Notes under the pieces: generated by a model
The model's input: the letters and a program-made list of their open reading frames with translations, nothing else
What the model was told of the DNA's origin: nothing
Databases searched by the model: none
Made by a program: the position numbers and the translations under genes
Origin: a virus
Virus record (IMG/VR): IMGVR_UViG_3300017963_000058
Span: 1 to 56,728 of that record
DNA length: 56,728 bases
Direction: 5' to 3' (one strand)
Part shown: one piece after another, positions 24,731 through 33,146 of the stretch
Position numbering within the stretch: position 1 is the first letter of the stretch
Layout of the letters: the number at the start of each line of letters is the position of its first letter

Positions 24731-25300
24731 TTAAACTCTTTTTGCTTCCACATCGTGATAAATAGGTTCTATTATATGAGCTGGTGGTGGCTCGGTAGAA
24801 ACAATGTTATCTACATCAATGACATTTCTCTGGTCAGTTGCATTAACGCTTCGGTCGTAAAATTTTAGATTTGTATTATTTCCTAAATCTTGTCCATTCC
24901 ATACTTCTATTTCAATTCCGTGAGAAGCATCACAATATTGAAATTTAATTCCAAATACAATGGCTTCATCATTAACTTTTAAACCAAAAGGAGCTGGTGT
25001 AAGACTTAAAACACCTCTTAATTGTGGTTTGACATATTCATCTCCAATACCTATAAATTTATCAATATCGTATAATAATTGGGGAGTTAATGTTTGCTTT
25101 CTGAAACTATGTGTTGCTCCTCTACCTTCTATTACGAATTTTTTACAAGTAAATCCTTCCACAAATTGAGAGTTCCCAGCGCGAAAAGGTAATGAAAATA
25201 GATAGATTTTATTATATTGCGGATCGTCATACCCTCCCCCACCACCGCTATAAATCCTCTGCATCCTATATTGTACATTAAATAATGGTACTATTCCCAT
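24731..25300 (-). CDS. Structural-like beta protein with glycine run (189 aa)
   Basis: A beta-rich protein with an early glycine run (YSGGGGGYDDP), KKFVIEGRGATHSFRKQ, and an acidic, proline-containing C-terminus (STEPPPAHIIEP). No membrane segment is visible. The ATG at 25300 follows GAGGTAA, which lies within the end of the preceding gene, so the two are coupled. Most likely a virion protein, possibly part of a baseplate or vertex. Not recognised. Confidence 0.55.
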   Translation of the reverse strand: MGIVPLFNVQYRMQRIYSGGGGGYDDPQYNKIYLFSLPFRAGNSQFVEGFTCKKFVIEGRGATHSFRKQTLTPQLLYDIDKFIGIGDEYVKPQLRGVLSLTPAPFGLKVNDEAIVFGIKFQYCDASHGIEIEVWNGQDLGNNTNLKFYDRSVNATDQRNVIDVDNIVSTEPPPAHIIEPIYHDVEAKRV

Positions 25301-25311
25301 ATTTTTTTACC

Positions 25312-26931
25312 TCATGGTGGTGGTATTATGATTATTTCTCTTCCTAATGGAGCAAGTATCAAACATCCCTCGTCTGGTTGGCAATCTAGCTGTCCGCCTA
25401 TTCCTGCATACGCAAAATAAAAATCCCAAGAACCTCTAATTACATGATAATTATTTCCTACCTTGATGGTAATGGTATCGTTAGAAAAAGCGTTAGTATG
25501 CACATTGAAATTTATTCTAACCCACATTTGAACATTTTCGGTTTCGCAATCGAATTCAGCATCTTCGATGTTATCGCTTGGAAATTCCACTCCACCGTTA
25601 AATTCGTGTAATCCACCGTTTTCTAACTGTAATACTTGGTCGGCAATGCTATACTCAATTTCAAACTTACATCCATTCTCGTATTTTCTCGGATTCAAAA
25701 ACACTCTTGCTTCTTCGTATCCAGAACCTTCTATTTCTACATAAGCGTATGTAACGGCAATATCGCCTTTATCAGCTCCGCCACCTATTACTAAATTCAC
25801 TTCAAGTTTCAATCTCATTTGGTTTAATTTGGTAAGATTGTCAATGACTCCCGATAAATCTGTCGAGAAAGTCAAATCAGCGTAAGTAGTAGAATTTGTA
25901 AAAGCAGTTCCGCCATCTTGCCAAATAGAACCATCCCATAAATACCCTTTTAAAGCTATTAAAGTTGCCGTTCCGCCAGTTCCAGCTATTAGCTTGATTT
26001 TTGCGTGAATTCTTACCTTTGTCGGAGTTATTGAAAGATAAGAACCATCCATGTCTTCAAAATCGTAATATTCGTCATATAATCCAACACTTGGGTCATC
26101 AGCAGGAATTGAAATGTAATTCACATCTCCATCGTCATCATCTAAATACGGAGATGTGCCGTGATGAGTCCAATCTTGATTTACATTAGTCCAGCCATCA
26201 ACTTCTTGGTCATCGTTAATGCTTATTGCTCCGTCTTCTTCAATGTAAATCCTGAAAAAAGAACAGCCAATTGTTCCAGTTGTTGGAACACTACTGTTCT
26301 TGTCGTAATAATAAAAAATTCTTCCAGTACCGTCAATAGTTCCAGTAAAAGTACCCCAAGTTCCAGTCAAATCAATTCTAGTTACAGTCACAGCAGCTTT
26401 ATTAATTGTAAAAGTTCCAGTAACGCTAAATTCTTGATATACAGTAGCAATAGAAAGTTTAGTTCCGCTAAAAGTATAATCTCCGCTTATCGTTAAATGC
26501 TGAAATGTTGCCGAAGCCGTGCTATTCCACACATAAGTTTTACTCGTACCAGACAAAATCACTTCGTGATCTCTTCCAGTTCCAGTACCAATTGCTATCT
26601 GTCCACTTCCAGAAGACGAGATATTTCCTTTTATTTCAACTATATAATTCGGACCACCTGCTGCTCCAAAATACCCTCCATCACAAGCTAAATCTCCGTT
26701 CACGGTCATGTTCGTGCCAAATATAACTGATTCTGTCATTGATGCCGTGCAATAAAAATTATTACTCACGGCATCGGAAGAAGCAAAACAAAAAGAATAT
26801 CCATTGCCGTCAAAATAAACATCGTCAGAAGCAGTAGGAATACCAGCACCACCAGCTCCCCCACTTACAGAAGCCCAATTGTTGTTATCGTGCCAATTTG
26901 TATCGACACCTACCCAGTATCTATCTGCTAT
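25312..26931 (-). CDS. Large beta-sandwich virion protein, probable non-ATG start
   Basis: About 539 residues. The N-terminus ADRYWVGVDTNWHDNNNW, then SGGAGGAGIPTASDDVYFD, matches a domain common at the start of phage and bacterial adhesin-like proteins (YWVGG.G.W...W). Later parts are all beta, with two jelly-roll-like regions and a C-terminus ending in prolines. No ATG, GTG or TTG lies in frame between the ribosome-binding site AGAGGTGA (about 26939-26946) and this conserved start; an ATA at 26929-26931 is seven bases downstream of it. The first conventional in-frame start (GTG at 26769) would delete the conserved domain. It is probably a fibre or receptor-binding protein. Confidence 0.65.
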   Translation of the reverse strand: MADRYWVGVDTNWHDNNNWASVSGGAGGAGIPTASDDVYFDGNGYSFCFASSDAVSNNFYCTASMTESVIFGTNMTVNGDLACDGGYFGAAGGPNYIVEIKGNISSSGSGQIAIGTGTGRDHEVILSGTSKTYVWNSTASATFQHLTISGDYTFSGTKLSIATVYQEFSVTGTFTINKAAVTVTRIDLTGTWGTFTGTIDGTGRIFYYYDKNSSVPTTGTIGCSFFRIYIEEDGAISINDDQEVDGWTNVNQDWTHHGTSPYLDDDDGDVNYISIPADDPSVGLYDEYYDFEDMDGSYLSITPTKVRIHAKIKLIAGTGGTATLIALKGYLWDGSIWQDGGTAFTNSTTYADLTFSTDLSGVIDNLTKLNQMRLKLEVNLVIGGGADKGDIAVTYAYVEIEGSGYEEARVFLNPRKYENGCKFEIEYSIADQVLQLENGGLHEFNGGVEFPSDNIEDAEFDCETENVQMWVRINFNVHTNAFSNDTITIKVGNNYHVIRGSWDFYFAYAGIGGQLDCQPDEGCLILAPLGREIIIIPPP

Positions 26932-26945
26932 TGTGTTTTCACCTC

Positions 26946-28163
26946 TTACGATGCCAATAATAATTTCATTTTTAATGATACTGTCTGTGCTGAACTAAAA
27001 GCAATTCTAAGATAGACATTTGTACCGTCTTCGGTATTGAATAAATCTCTTGAATGAAATTCTGCTACATTGACAAGACCAGTATTAACAGCATGACTAT
27101 CAACATTATCTTCGGCAACCATCGTACTAGCTATGGTTTTTAACCGTGCCAATTCTCCATCGTCTAAAAACATTACTAATTCGTGTATGCTAAAATCAGT
27201 ATGGTCGTCTGGAATTATGTTTGCATCTGAACCCGTAGTTGCAGTATCCAACTCGGTATAAACGAGCTTTTTTCTGAATCGAAAAATCAAATTTTCTCCG
27301 TGTTTTGCTGATTCGGCATAAAAAGATACTGTCGCCCATTCAACAAACCCAGCTCCCGGATCGGCATCAATATATAATCGACCCCTTAAAACCCTACGGA
27401 TTTCATTGGAAATATCAATTGTAACATCTTCCGAAGCAGAAGCAGAAAAATCTATGTCAATATTTAATTCAGAATCATCTACCGTGTAAAAAATCCCACT
27501 AACTTCGTCATCTACATATTTCTTGGTTGCGTAATCTTGGTCTAATAGGGGATCTAACGCATCTCTAATTCGATGGCTATCCATGTCAATATCAGCATCA
27601 GCATGACCGTCAGAACCAAAAATATCGTTTATAGCTGCTCTCGATTCAGCATCAGTATATCTGACATGGTGTTGAGATGTTAATACATTTGTAAGAGAAG
27701 CGTGGTCTTTTTCGTTTAAATCTGCTAGATTAATTTCGCTTGAAGTGGTTTTCGTGTGGTGATCTGATGCTCCGATACTACCTAAATCGTTGTGGTTTAT
27801 GTTTGCTGGAACGACATCAATTTCCAATTCCTCGTTTCCAGCGGGATTATTTATGTTTTTAGATAATTTATTGCTTCCGAGAAGTAATTTATCGTTCAAA
27901 TAACTTGGAGTAGTATCTGTTCCTCTTACTCCAACTTTCTCGTCAGTTGAAACATTATTAACAAATTCAAGACCATCCTCTAAACCATTCACTCCAACAG
28001 TTTTCCCAGCTTGTCCAGAATAACTATCTGGTGTATCAGAATGTTCAATAAAGGTATCGTTTGCTTCGATTGAAGCTAAAAGGTCTTTTATTGCTTTAAT
28101 TACCTTAATATCTACATTTTCATTTAACATTAAGTTTTTTAGTTTTTCAGACAGGTTTCTCAT
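26946..28163 (-). CDS. Tail-fibre-like protein with HHVRYTD motif (405 aa)
   Basis: The N-terminus is helical. The middle is typical of phage fibres: DHHTKTTSSEI, SQHHVRYTDAESRAAI, and ATKKYVDDEVSG (a fibre shaft motif). The C-terminal third is a beta-sandwich (about 230-405). The spikes at 13690-20653 carry similar HHxxYTD elements. Its start overlaps the preceding gene by 17 bp. It likely forms a fibre or adaptor for the spikes. Confidence 0.65.
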   Translation of the reverse strand: MRNLSEKLKNLMLNENVDIKVIKAIKDLLASIEANDTFIEHSDTPDSYSGQAGKTVGVNGLEDGLEFVNNVSTDEKVGVRGTDTTPSYLNDKLLLGSNKLSKNINNPAGNEELEIDVVPANINHNDLGSIGASDHHTKTTSSEINLADLNEKDHASLTNVLTSQHHVRYTDAESRAAINDIFGSDGHADADIDMDSHRIRDALDPLLDQDYATKKYVDDEVSGIFYTVDDSELNIDIDFSASASEDVTIDISNEIRRVLRGRLYIDADPGAGFVEWATVSFYAESAKHGENLIFRFRKKLVYTELDTATTGSDANIIPDDHTDFSIHELVMFLDDGELARLKTIASTMVAEDNVDSHAVNTGLVNVAEFHSRDLFNTEDGTNVYLRIAFSSAQTVSLKMKLLLAS

Positions 28164-28665
28164 CTCTTATTGTGTATTTAACCATGATTTCATCAAATAC
28201 AGCACCAGAGATCGTGTTTATATCAATTCTAAACCCTTTCTTGAAATGAAAATTGCGTATGCTTAAGTAATATCTTTGGGTATCACTTTCGTATAATGCA
28301 GAGATGTTTTGAAGATAATCACTATTGGTAGAAAAATACGAATAGGTCTTGTCATATACAACATTACCGTCTATTGCGAGAAATAATCCGAAATCTGAAT
28401 TCTGTACCGTTAATAATATTTGTTCTATATTTCCCTTACCAGATGTTTCTATAACCTTATATGATTTATCTACTGTTTGATTATTCAATATTCTTGTTTT
28501 TGTAGTATATACATCAAAATCAAGTTTAATATTTCTTATTTTTTCGTCAATAATATCTTCTATTTCGTTTCGATTTGTTATGCCACCAGCTTCCGAGAAA
28601 CTTATGATTTTACCCTCTAACTCTGTTGCTCTTTCGTCTAATATGCTTTCTACTATTTCAGCCAT
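28147..28665 (-). CDS. Virion beta-sandwich protein, paralog 1
   Basis: A 172-residue protein with an N-terminal helix and a C-terminal beta-sandwich. The block SGKGNIEQILLTV, VVYDKTYSYF and RYYLSIRNFHFKKGFRIDI matches the order seen in the two proteins at 30692 and 31284 (GxGxixEixLxSdn, yDGTWTEFS, YYVL.F..IFYk..I.I). These are three related copies. The family is unnamed here but probably acts as a repeated baseplate or fibre-connector subunit. Confidence 0.55.
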   Translation of the reverse strand: MAEIVESILDERATELEGKIISFSEAGGITNRNEIEDIIDEKIRNIKLDFDVYTTKTRILNNQTVDKSYKVIETSGKGNIEQILLTVQNSDFGLFLAIDGNVVYDKTYSYFSTNSDYLQNISALYESDTQRYYLSIRNFHFKKGFRIDINTISGAVFDEIMVKYTIRDEKPV

Positions 28666-28722
28666 CTGTTCTGCTGTAAGACTCTGGTCTTTTCTGTATT
28701 TTAATCTTTTTTGATTTTTTTT

Positions 28723-28941
28723 TTATTCTTCTATTTTTTTTTCAGCATCTCTTATTACCATTAACCCTTTTATTAACATCTCTCGTTGTTTTTCTATATC
28801 ATCGTAAAGCACTCGCATTTTTAAATCTAACTTGGACACGGCTTCGTGGACATTCCCATTGTTTCTATCCATGTGTTCTTCTTGAGTTTTTAACAATGCG
28901 GCAAGTTGGTCAATGGTGTTATCTTTTTTAGGACTGAACAT
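28723..28941 (-). CDS. Small coiled-coil protein (72 aa)
   Basis: Helical throughout (TIDQLAALLKTQEEHMDRN, KMRVLYDDIEKQREMLIKG). Leaderless: TATA at 28961-28974, start-codon context CTATTTTAAATTATG. It probably oligomerises with a virion or assembly protein. Confidence 0.6.
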   Translation of the reverse strand: MFSPKKDNTIDQLAALLKTQEEHMDRNNGNVHEAVSKLDLKMRVLYDDIEKQREMLIKGLMVIRDAEKKIEE

Positions 28942-28960
28942 AATTTAAAATAGAGCAAAT

Positions 28961-28974
28961 AAATATAAAAAGTT
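28961..28974 (-). promoter_or_regulatory. TATA box of late-type promoter
   Basis: The minus strand reads AACTTTTTATATTT, centred about 26 bp from the ATG at 28941. It belongs to the recurrent pattern TTTTTATATT then TATTTTAA at the start codon. Confidence 0.6.
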
Positions 28975-29009
28975 AAGTCAAAAAAGAAAAAAAAATAAAA
29001 AAATTTAGA

Positions 29010-29522
29010 TTAAGGCGTGTATTTATATCCAGATAGAAATCCAGCTAAATCTTCTCCATTAGCTTGAACCGTGTCCATAAAGCCAGTTATACCAGCAAGG
29101 TGTAAATAAACAGAAGCACTCCCCTCTGAATTATCTACGATTAAGAACGGTTCTTTGCTTTGGTCAGCAATTACTTGTGTACCAGTAATTAATGCTGCCC
29201 ATAATTGAGTGTATCCAGCAACACCAGAAAGAGGAGCAGCAAAAACAGCCGTAGTCGTGGCAATCTGAATGCCTTTTGCTCCCGTTTCGGAAGTACAAGT
29301 GATATGATATATTTCTAAAATTTCACCAGCTTCGACTTCAATCTCAACCAGAGATATATCATTAGCTCCAGCAGGGTCAGCCGTGCCAAATCCATTAACC
29401 TTATTAGCAGCTTTCCAGTTTTTATCTCTACCAAAAATTAGTTTGCCGTTTTTATCAAGTGCCATCTTGATAAATTTCACTAATTTTTGCTCTCCTACAA
29501 TGCTTTCAATAATATCTACCAT
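29010..29522 (-). CDS. Candidate major structural protein (170 aa)
   Basis: A balanced Ala/Gly/Thr-rich beta protein (ISLVEIEVEAGEILEIYHI, GIQIATTTAVFAAPLSGVAG) ending in FLSGYKYTP. The ATG has a full GGAGGTGG eight bases upstream, embedded in the glycine codons of the previous gene's end, one of the best ribosome-binding sites here. Strong initiation, size and composition make it a good candidate for an abundant virion subunit, though no capsid fold can be assigned. Confidence 0.55.
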   Translation of the reverse strand: MVDIIESIVGEQKLVKFIKMALDKNGKLIFGRDKNWKAANKVNGFGTADPAGANDISLVEIEVEAGEILEIYHITCTSETGAKGIQIATTTAVFAAPLSGVAGYTQLWAALITGTQVIADQSKEPFLIVDNSEGSASVYLHLAGITGFMDTVQANGEDLAGFLSGYKYTP

Positions 29523-29524
29523 TT

Positions 29525-30013
29525 TTAACCACCTCCACCTCCTCTTGCATAGTCAGTCACCGTAGTAACTACGGCTGGTCTTTCTGTCAATTGCTTGACG
29601 GTATATTTCCAACCAAAAAACCAAAATGTTCCAGTTACAGCATATCCTTTTGGATTATAAACATTAAAAGCTGGGTAATAAGGATTCATTATCCACATTG
29701 GAGCTTTAATTCCTGCGGGATAAGAAGCTAAAATATTATCTAATCGTTGGGTTATGCCGTGTGGCGACCAATGGGGTACGCCTTCTGGAAATTGGAGTTG
29801 GAATGTAAGATAACCATCAACAGCTACTCTTAGAATTTGATATAGAAATTCACGGTTAGGTTGTAAATCGTCATCAAATTTTTGAGTAGTTGCTGTAACT
29901 GTGGCAAGAGTAACTTCTTTTTTATAAATAAGCAAGTCTTTAGAAGTGATCTGAAAGTACATATCGCCTATTTGGATGTTTTCACCGATTTTAATTCCAT
30001 CTTCATCGATCAT
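29525..30013 (-). CDS. Structural-like protein with polyglycine end (162 aa)
   Basis: A beta-rich protein with aromatic residues in the middle (APMWIMNPYYPAFNVYNPKG, WFFGWKYTV) and a C-terminal run of five glycines after DYAR. The glycine codons double as the ribosome-binding site of the next gene, so overlap of function explains the odd tail. It likely pairs with the 170-residue protein downstream in the virion. Not recognised. Confidence 0.55.
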   Translation of the reverse strand: MIDEDGIKIGENIQIGDMYFQITSKDLLIYKKEVTLATVTATTQKFDDDLQPNREFLYQILRVAVDGYLTFQLQFPEGVPHWSPHGITQRLDNILASYPAGIKAPMWIMNPYYPAFNVYNPKGYAVTGTFWFFGWKYTVKQLTERPAVVTTVTDYARGGGGG

Positions 30014-30089
30014 TTTAAAAACCTTTTTAATGTGTTATATAACTACTGGTTGTCGTTAAATTTAAATATTTAGGTGATTTTATTTACTT

Positions 30090-30695
30090 ATGATAGAACT
30101 TCCGACTCTGCATTGTAAACGATGTAATCATTTTTGGAATCCGAGAATGAAAAAAATACCGAAAAAATGTCCGAAATGTAAATCATCAAGTTGGAATATA
30201 GACAAAAAATCATATCACGATAAAAAATGGCTAAAAAATCAATATATTACTTTAGAAAAATCTACAAGAGAAATTGCTAAAGAACAACAAGTAGATAAAA
30301 AAACCATTACGAATTGGCTCAATAAGTTTAAAATTCCGATAAGGCACGGAAAAGAAGCATATACAGAAAGAGTTAAAGAAAAAATATCTGTTTTTATGAA
30401 AGAAAATGCTCCGATGAAAGGAAAACCATGTCCTAATAAAAAAGATTCTGTAATCAGTTCAGATGATTATATTTTAGTTTATTTGCCTAATCATCCTTTT
30501 TCAATGACACAAGGTTATGTTAGAGAACATAGATTAATAATGGAACAGCATTTAGGTCGATATTTAAAACCCGAAGAAAGAATACATCATATTAACGGAG
30601 ATAGAAAAGATAATAGAATAGAAAACCTGCTCTTATTTGCTTCTGAATCCCAACATCAACAATATGAACACGAAATTAAGAAAAGAATATTTTAG
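30090..30695 (+). CDS. HNH homing endonuclease with zinc finger and HTH
   Basis: A 201-residue protein with a zinc ribbon (C9, C12, C27, C30), then a helix-turn-helix (REIAKEQQVDKKTITNWLNK, about 60-80), then an HNH_3 domain (EHRLIMEQHLGRYLKPEE, RIHHINGD, DNRIENL). The HNH blocks are close to those of the short protein at 22106. It lies on the plus strand between two minus-strand virion genes; its stop overlaps theirs by 4 bp. It is a typical free-standing homing endonuclease that spreads by cutting unoccupied alleles. Confidence 0.9.
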   Translation: MIELPTLHCKRCNHFWNPRMKKIPKKCPKCKSSSWNIDKKSYHDKKWLKNQYITLEKSTREIAKEQQVDKKTITNWLNKFKIPIRHGKEAYTERVKEKISVFMKENAPMKGKPCPNKKDSVISSDDYILVYLPNHPFSMTQGYVREHRLIMEQHLGRYLKPEERIHHINGDRKDNRIENLLLFASESQHQQYEHEIKKRIF

Positions 30696-31279
30696 GATTT
30701 TTTAAGATTAACTCTTTGAAGCGTTTTTATCCGAATAATCTTGAATGTCGCTTGAGAGTTCAAAATCCGAATGTAAATTGAATTCCGATAAAAGATTGAC
30801 TTGAATTTCAACACATAATAAGTGTCATCGTCTTCACAGCTCAAATCTTCTTCGTATCCGTGTCGTTCCGAGAATTCAGTCCAAGTGCCATCATAAACGG
30901 CTAATCCATCGGCTAAAATCTCAATGGTATATATTTTATTAGTTGCTGGTGTATTATCAGATAATAAATACATTTCAGAAACAGCTCCCTCGCCTCGTTC
31001 GTTTACGAGAATGAATTCGCCAGTTACTTCTTTCTCTTTATGCTGATATACTTTAGTCGTATATCGTGGTCGAGCATAATGCTGTATCTCTTCGCCTTCC
31101 ATTGAAAGAGCTAAACTGGGGTCTGGAAAAAACACCATCCCGTTTGTATCTATTATTTCTTCTTTTTTGCTCTGTTGTATTGCTTTTATTTTATTCTTGG
31201 CATCTACATACAATTTCTTGATTTCTTTCATTGATTCGTCTATACTTTGCAGAGTATTTCTTATTGATAATTCAAACAT
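30692..31279 (-). CDS. Virion beta-sandwich protein, paralog 2
   Basis: About 195 residues from the ATG at 31279 (a TTG lies six codons upstream). An N-terminal coiled coil (IDESMKEIKKLYVDAKNKIK) precedes a beta-sandwich with GEGAVSEMYLLSDNTPATNK, YDGTWTEFSE and DTYYVLKFKSIFYRNSIYI. It is closely related to the next gene (31284) and more distantly to 28147. The pair is consecutive and probably arose by duplication. Likely a fibre-connector or baseplate component. Confidence 0.6.
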   Translation of the reverse strand: MFELSIRNTLQSIDESMKEIKKLYVDAKNKIKAIQQSKKEEIIDTNGMVFFPDPSLALSMEGEEIQHYARPRYTTKVYQHKEKEVTGEFILVNERGEGAVSEMYLLSDNTPATNKIYTIEILADGLAVYDGTWTEFSERHGYEEDLSCEDDDTYYVLKFKSIFYRNSIYIRILNSQATFKIIRIKTLQRVNLKKS

Positions 31280-31283
31280 TTTT

Positions 31284-31892
31284 TCATGCCCTCTCAATTT
31301 TTTTCATGTATATCATACTAAAAATAGCAGTAGATTGCTGGATTTGAATGAATATATCTTCTTTATAAAAAATATCTTGGAATGCGAGAACATAATAAGT
31401 ACCATCGTCAAAACAACTCATGTCGCTTAAGTATGCCGAAATAGCAGAAAATTCTGTCCAAGTACCATTGTATATTTCGTTGCCATCAGCTATGATTTGA
31501 ACTTTATACGCTTTATTAGTCGGAAGCGTACTATCAGAAAGAAGAACAACTTCAGATATAGCTCCCTCACCTTTTTTATTAATGATGGTGTATGTACCAA
31601 TTACAGATTGGGCAATTTTTAATACTTGCGTGGTGTATTTTTTTAACTGTTCGAGAATGTTTCTTTCTTCTGTCGTGCTTGGCGTTTCAGTAGTAGGGAA
31701 CTGTGGAATTACAGAGGTTAAAGCTGTCGGCTCTGGAAAAAATTTAGGTTTCGTTTCGACATCATTTCCATCACGGCTCAATCTGATCGGCTTACTACGG
31801 TAATCATCTTCCTTACCAGAATCCATTATGGCATCAAAACTCTTCTTGACTTCTTTTACAATCCTTTTCCCTAAAGACTCTTCATTACTCAT
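31284..31892 (-). CDS. Virion beta-sandwich protein, paralog 3
   Basis: A 202-residue paralog of the adjacent gene. The N-terminal 90 residues are charged and proline-rich (FFPEPTALTSVIPQFP). The C-terminal sandwich has GEGAISEVVLLSDSTLPTNK, YNGTWTEFSA and GTYYVLAFQDIFYKEDIFI. Both this protein and its neighbour contain FFPxPxAL before the sandwich. It is the first structural gene of the block, just after two regulators. Confidence 0.6.
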   Translation of the reverse strand: MSNEESLGKRIVKEVKKSFDAIMDSGKEDDYRSKPIRLSRDGNDVETKPKFFPEPTALTSVIPQFPTTETPSTTEERNILEQLKKYTTQVLKIAQSVIGTYTIINKKGEGAISEVVLLSDSTLPTNKAYKVQIIADGNEIYNGTWTEFSAISAYLSDMSCFDDGTYYVLAFQDIFYKEDIFIQIQQSTAIFSMIYMKKIERA

Positions 31893-31935
31893 AATTAAAT
31901 AAACGATTAAAAATTATTTAAGTTTTTATCTATTT

Positions 31936-32265
31936 TTACATGTTTTCAATCATTCTTCCTTTTCTCGTCAAGAACCAATATGCGTTCGGTCTTCCCCTAG
32001 AATGACCTATTTTCGTGTCGGTTCTTCCCACATATTCTCGTTTCTCTAATTTCTTCAAGTTGTCATATACAGTTGTCCGAGCTGGTAGTTTTTCGGGATG
32101 CCCACTCTTTATTTCTCGATTTACTTTTATTAATATTCTAATATTTAATCGTGGTATTCCATGACCGAGAGATGTTCCTGTTAATGCTTTAATAATCTCT
32201 TTCTGAATATAAGAAAAACTCGGTGATGATATATTGGCAATTTTAGTTATTATCCTTTCAGCCAT
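31936..32265 (-). CDS. Winged-helix transcription regulator
   Basis: A 109-residue protein with a winged-helix pattern: PARTTVYDNLKKLEKREYVG as recognition helix, then a wing (TDTKIGHSRGRPNAYWFLTRKG). The last part is typical of archaeal PadR/ArsR-like regulators. Its start overlaps the upstream RHH gene by 8 bp, so the two regulators form one operon in front of the structural block. It probably controls the divergent plus-strand operon or the late genes. Confidence 0.75.
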   Translation of the reverse strand: MAERIITKIANISSPSFSYIQKEIIKALTGTSLGHGIPRLNIRILIKVNREIKSGHPEKLPARTTVYDNLKKLEKREYVGRTDTKIGHSRGRPNAYWFLTRKGRMIENM

Positions 32266-32458
32266 GCTTGATTCCCTTATAATCTGTTATTTTTGTTTGT
32301 CGTTTTTTAAATTCTTCTTCGTAAGGCAATAATGTTTTTTCGATTGCATCTCTTCCGAACCCACTCATGCTTTTTATCACATTATTTTCTTTCAAATATC
32401 GAACTTTTCCTAATATGTCTTTTTCAAGGCATACTCCAATTTGTTCTTTATTGACCAT
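32258..32458 (-). CDS. Ribbon-helix-helix-like regulator 1
   Basis: About 66 residues from the ATG at 32458, chosen because the TATA box at 32481-32490 places the transcription start there; the ATG at 32476 is too close to the TATA. The order strand (EQIGVCLEK), helix, helix (SGFGRDAIEKTLL) fits RHH/CopG proteins. These bind as dimers to short tandem operators about 10-12 bp apart, which matches the arrays found in this genome. Confidence 0.55.
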   Translation of the reverse strand: MVNKEQIGVCLEKDILGKVRYLKENNVIKSMSGFGRDAIEKTLLPYEEEFKKRQTKITDYKGIKHG

Positions 32459-32480
32459 AATAATTAATATACACATACAT

Positions 32481-32521
32481 ATTTAAAGGTATAAATTATG
32501 TCGTTTTTCACACCTTTAAAT
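32481..32521. promoter_or_regulatory. Divergent promoter pair with mirror-image BRE/TATA
   Basis: ATTTAAAGGT (32481-32490) and ACCTTTAAAT (32512-32521) are perfect reverse complements. Each reads ACCTTTAAAT towards its own gene: leftwards to the RHH regulator at 32458 and rightwards to the plus-strand operon at 32558. The 21-bp centre contains GTCGTTTTTCAC. A single factor could control both directions. Confidence 0.7.
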
Positions 32522-32557
32522 ACTTAATGTCAATTATAATAATATAAAGTGATTCTC

Positions 32558-32959
32558 ATGAAAAAAGAAAATATTAAGAGAAAAATGTTTGACGCTAAAG
32601 TTCACACGCTAAATGCCGCACAATGGTTTACATTCTCTATCAGGTGGAAAATTATTAAATTCCGTAAAGCTATTAAAGACAAAGACATTGCCAAGCTGAT
32701 AAAACAAAACAAAGCGTTAAAAGAAGTAAGTGATAATTACTTGAATAACATAATCAAACTTCAAACCGAAATGGCTCAATTAAAACAAGACCTTAAAGAA
32801 GCAATGGAATATCAGGATAGAACAGCAATCGTGATGAATGAACTCATTCTAAAAGAAGCTATCTCGAAAGAAGTTGCCATTGAAAAAACTTCTGCACTTG
32901 TAGAAATAGAAACTCGCATGCAAAGAATAGAAAAACAATTAAATAATTTAGCTCCGTGA
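32558..32959 (+). CDS. Coiled-coil protein, first gene of plus-strand operon
   Basis: About 133 residues from the ATG at 32558, preceded by GTGAT; an in-frame GTG at 32549 lies inside that site. It is helical and charged, with a long coiled coil (LIKQNKALKEVSDNYLNNII, LQTEMAQLKQDLKEAM, RMQRIEKQLNNL). It is the promoter-proximal gene of an operon of about 24 small genes. The function is unknown; an oligomeric scaffold is likely. Confidence 0.65.
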   Translation: MKKENIKRKMFDAKVHTLNAAQWFTFSIRWKIIKFRKAIKDKDIAKLIKQNKALKEVSDNYLNNIIKLQTEMAQLKQDLKEAMEYQDRTAIVMNELILKEAISKEVAIEKTSALVEIETRMQRIEKQLNNLAP

Positions 32960-32963
32960 GGGA

Positions 32964-33146
32964 ATGTCAATGGAAAAAAAAACAAACGATTATGGCAAGA
33001 TAGCAAAAGTCGTGAACGACTTGTACGATAAATATAGTGCTTTTTTAGACGGAATTGAACCCGCTTTAATCGAAGAAGATAACGATACACTCATAGGCAT
33101 AGGGATTGAATTTAAGAAATTATTCAAGCTGGTGGGAATTAAATAA
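32964..33146 (+). CDS. Small acidic helical protein (60 aa)
   Basis: It starts behind GTGAGGGA and its stop overlaps the next gene (TAATG). Sequence features: YGKIAKVVNDLYDKYSAFL and ALIEEDNDTLIGIGI. No known family. Translational coupling to the radical SAM gene suggests a partner or regulator of it. Confidence 0.6.
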   Translation: MSMEKKTNDYGKIAKVVNDLYDKYSAFLDGIEPALIEEDNDTLIGIGIEFKKLFKLVGIK

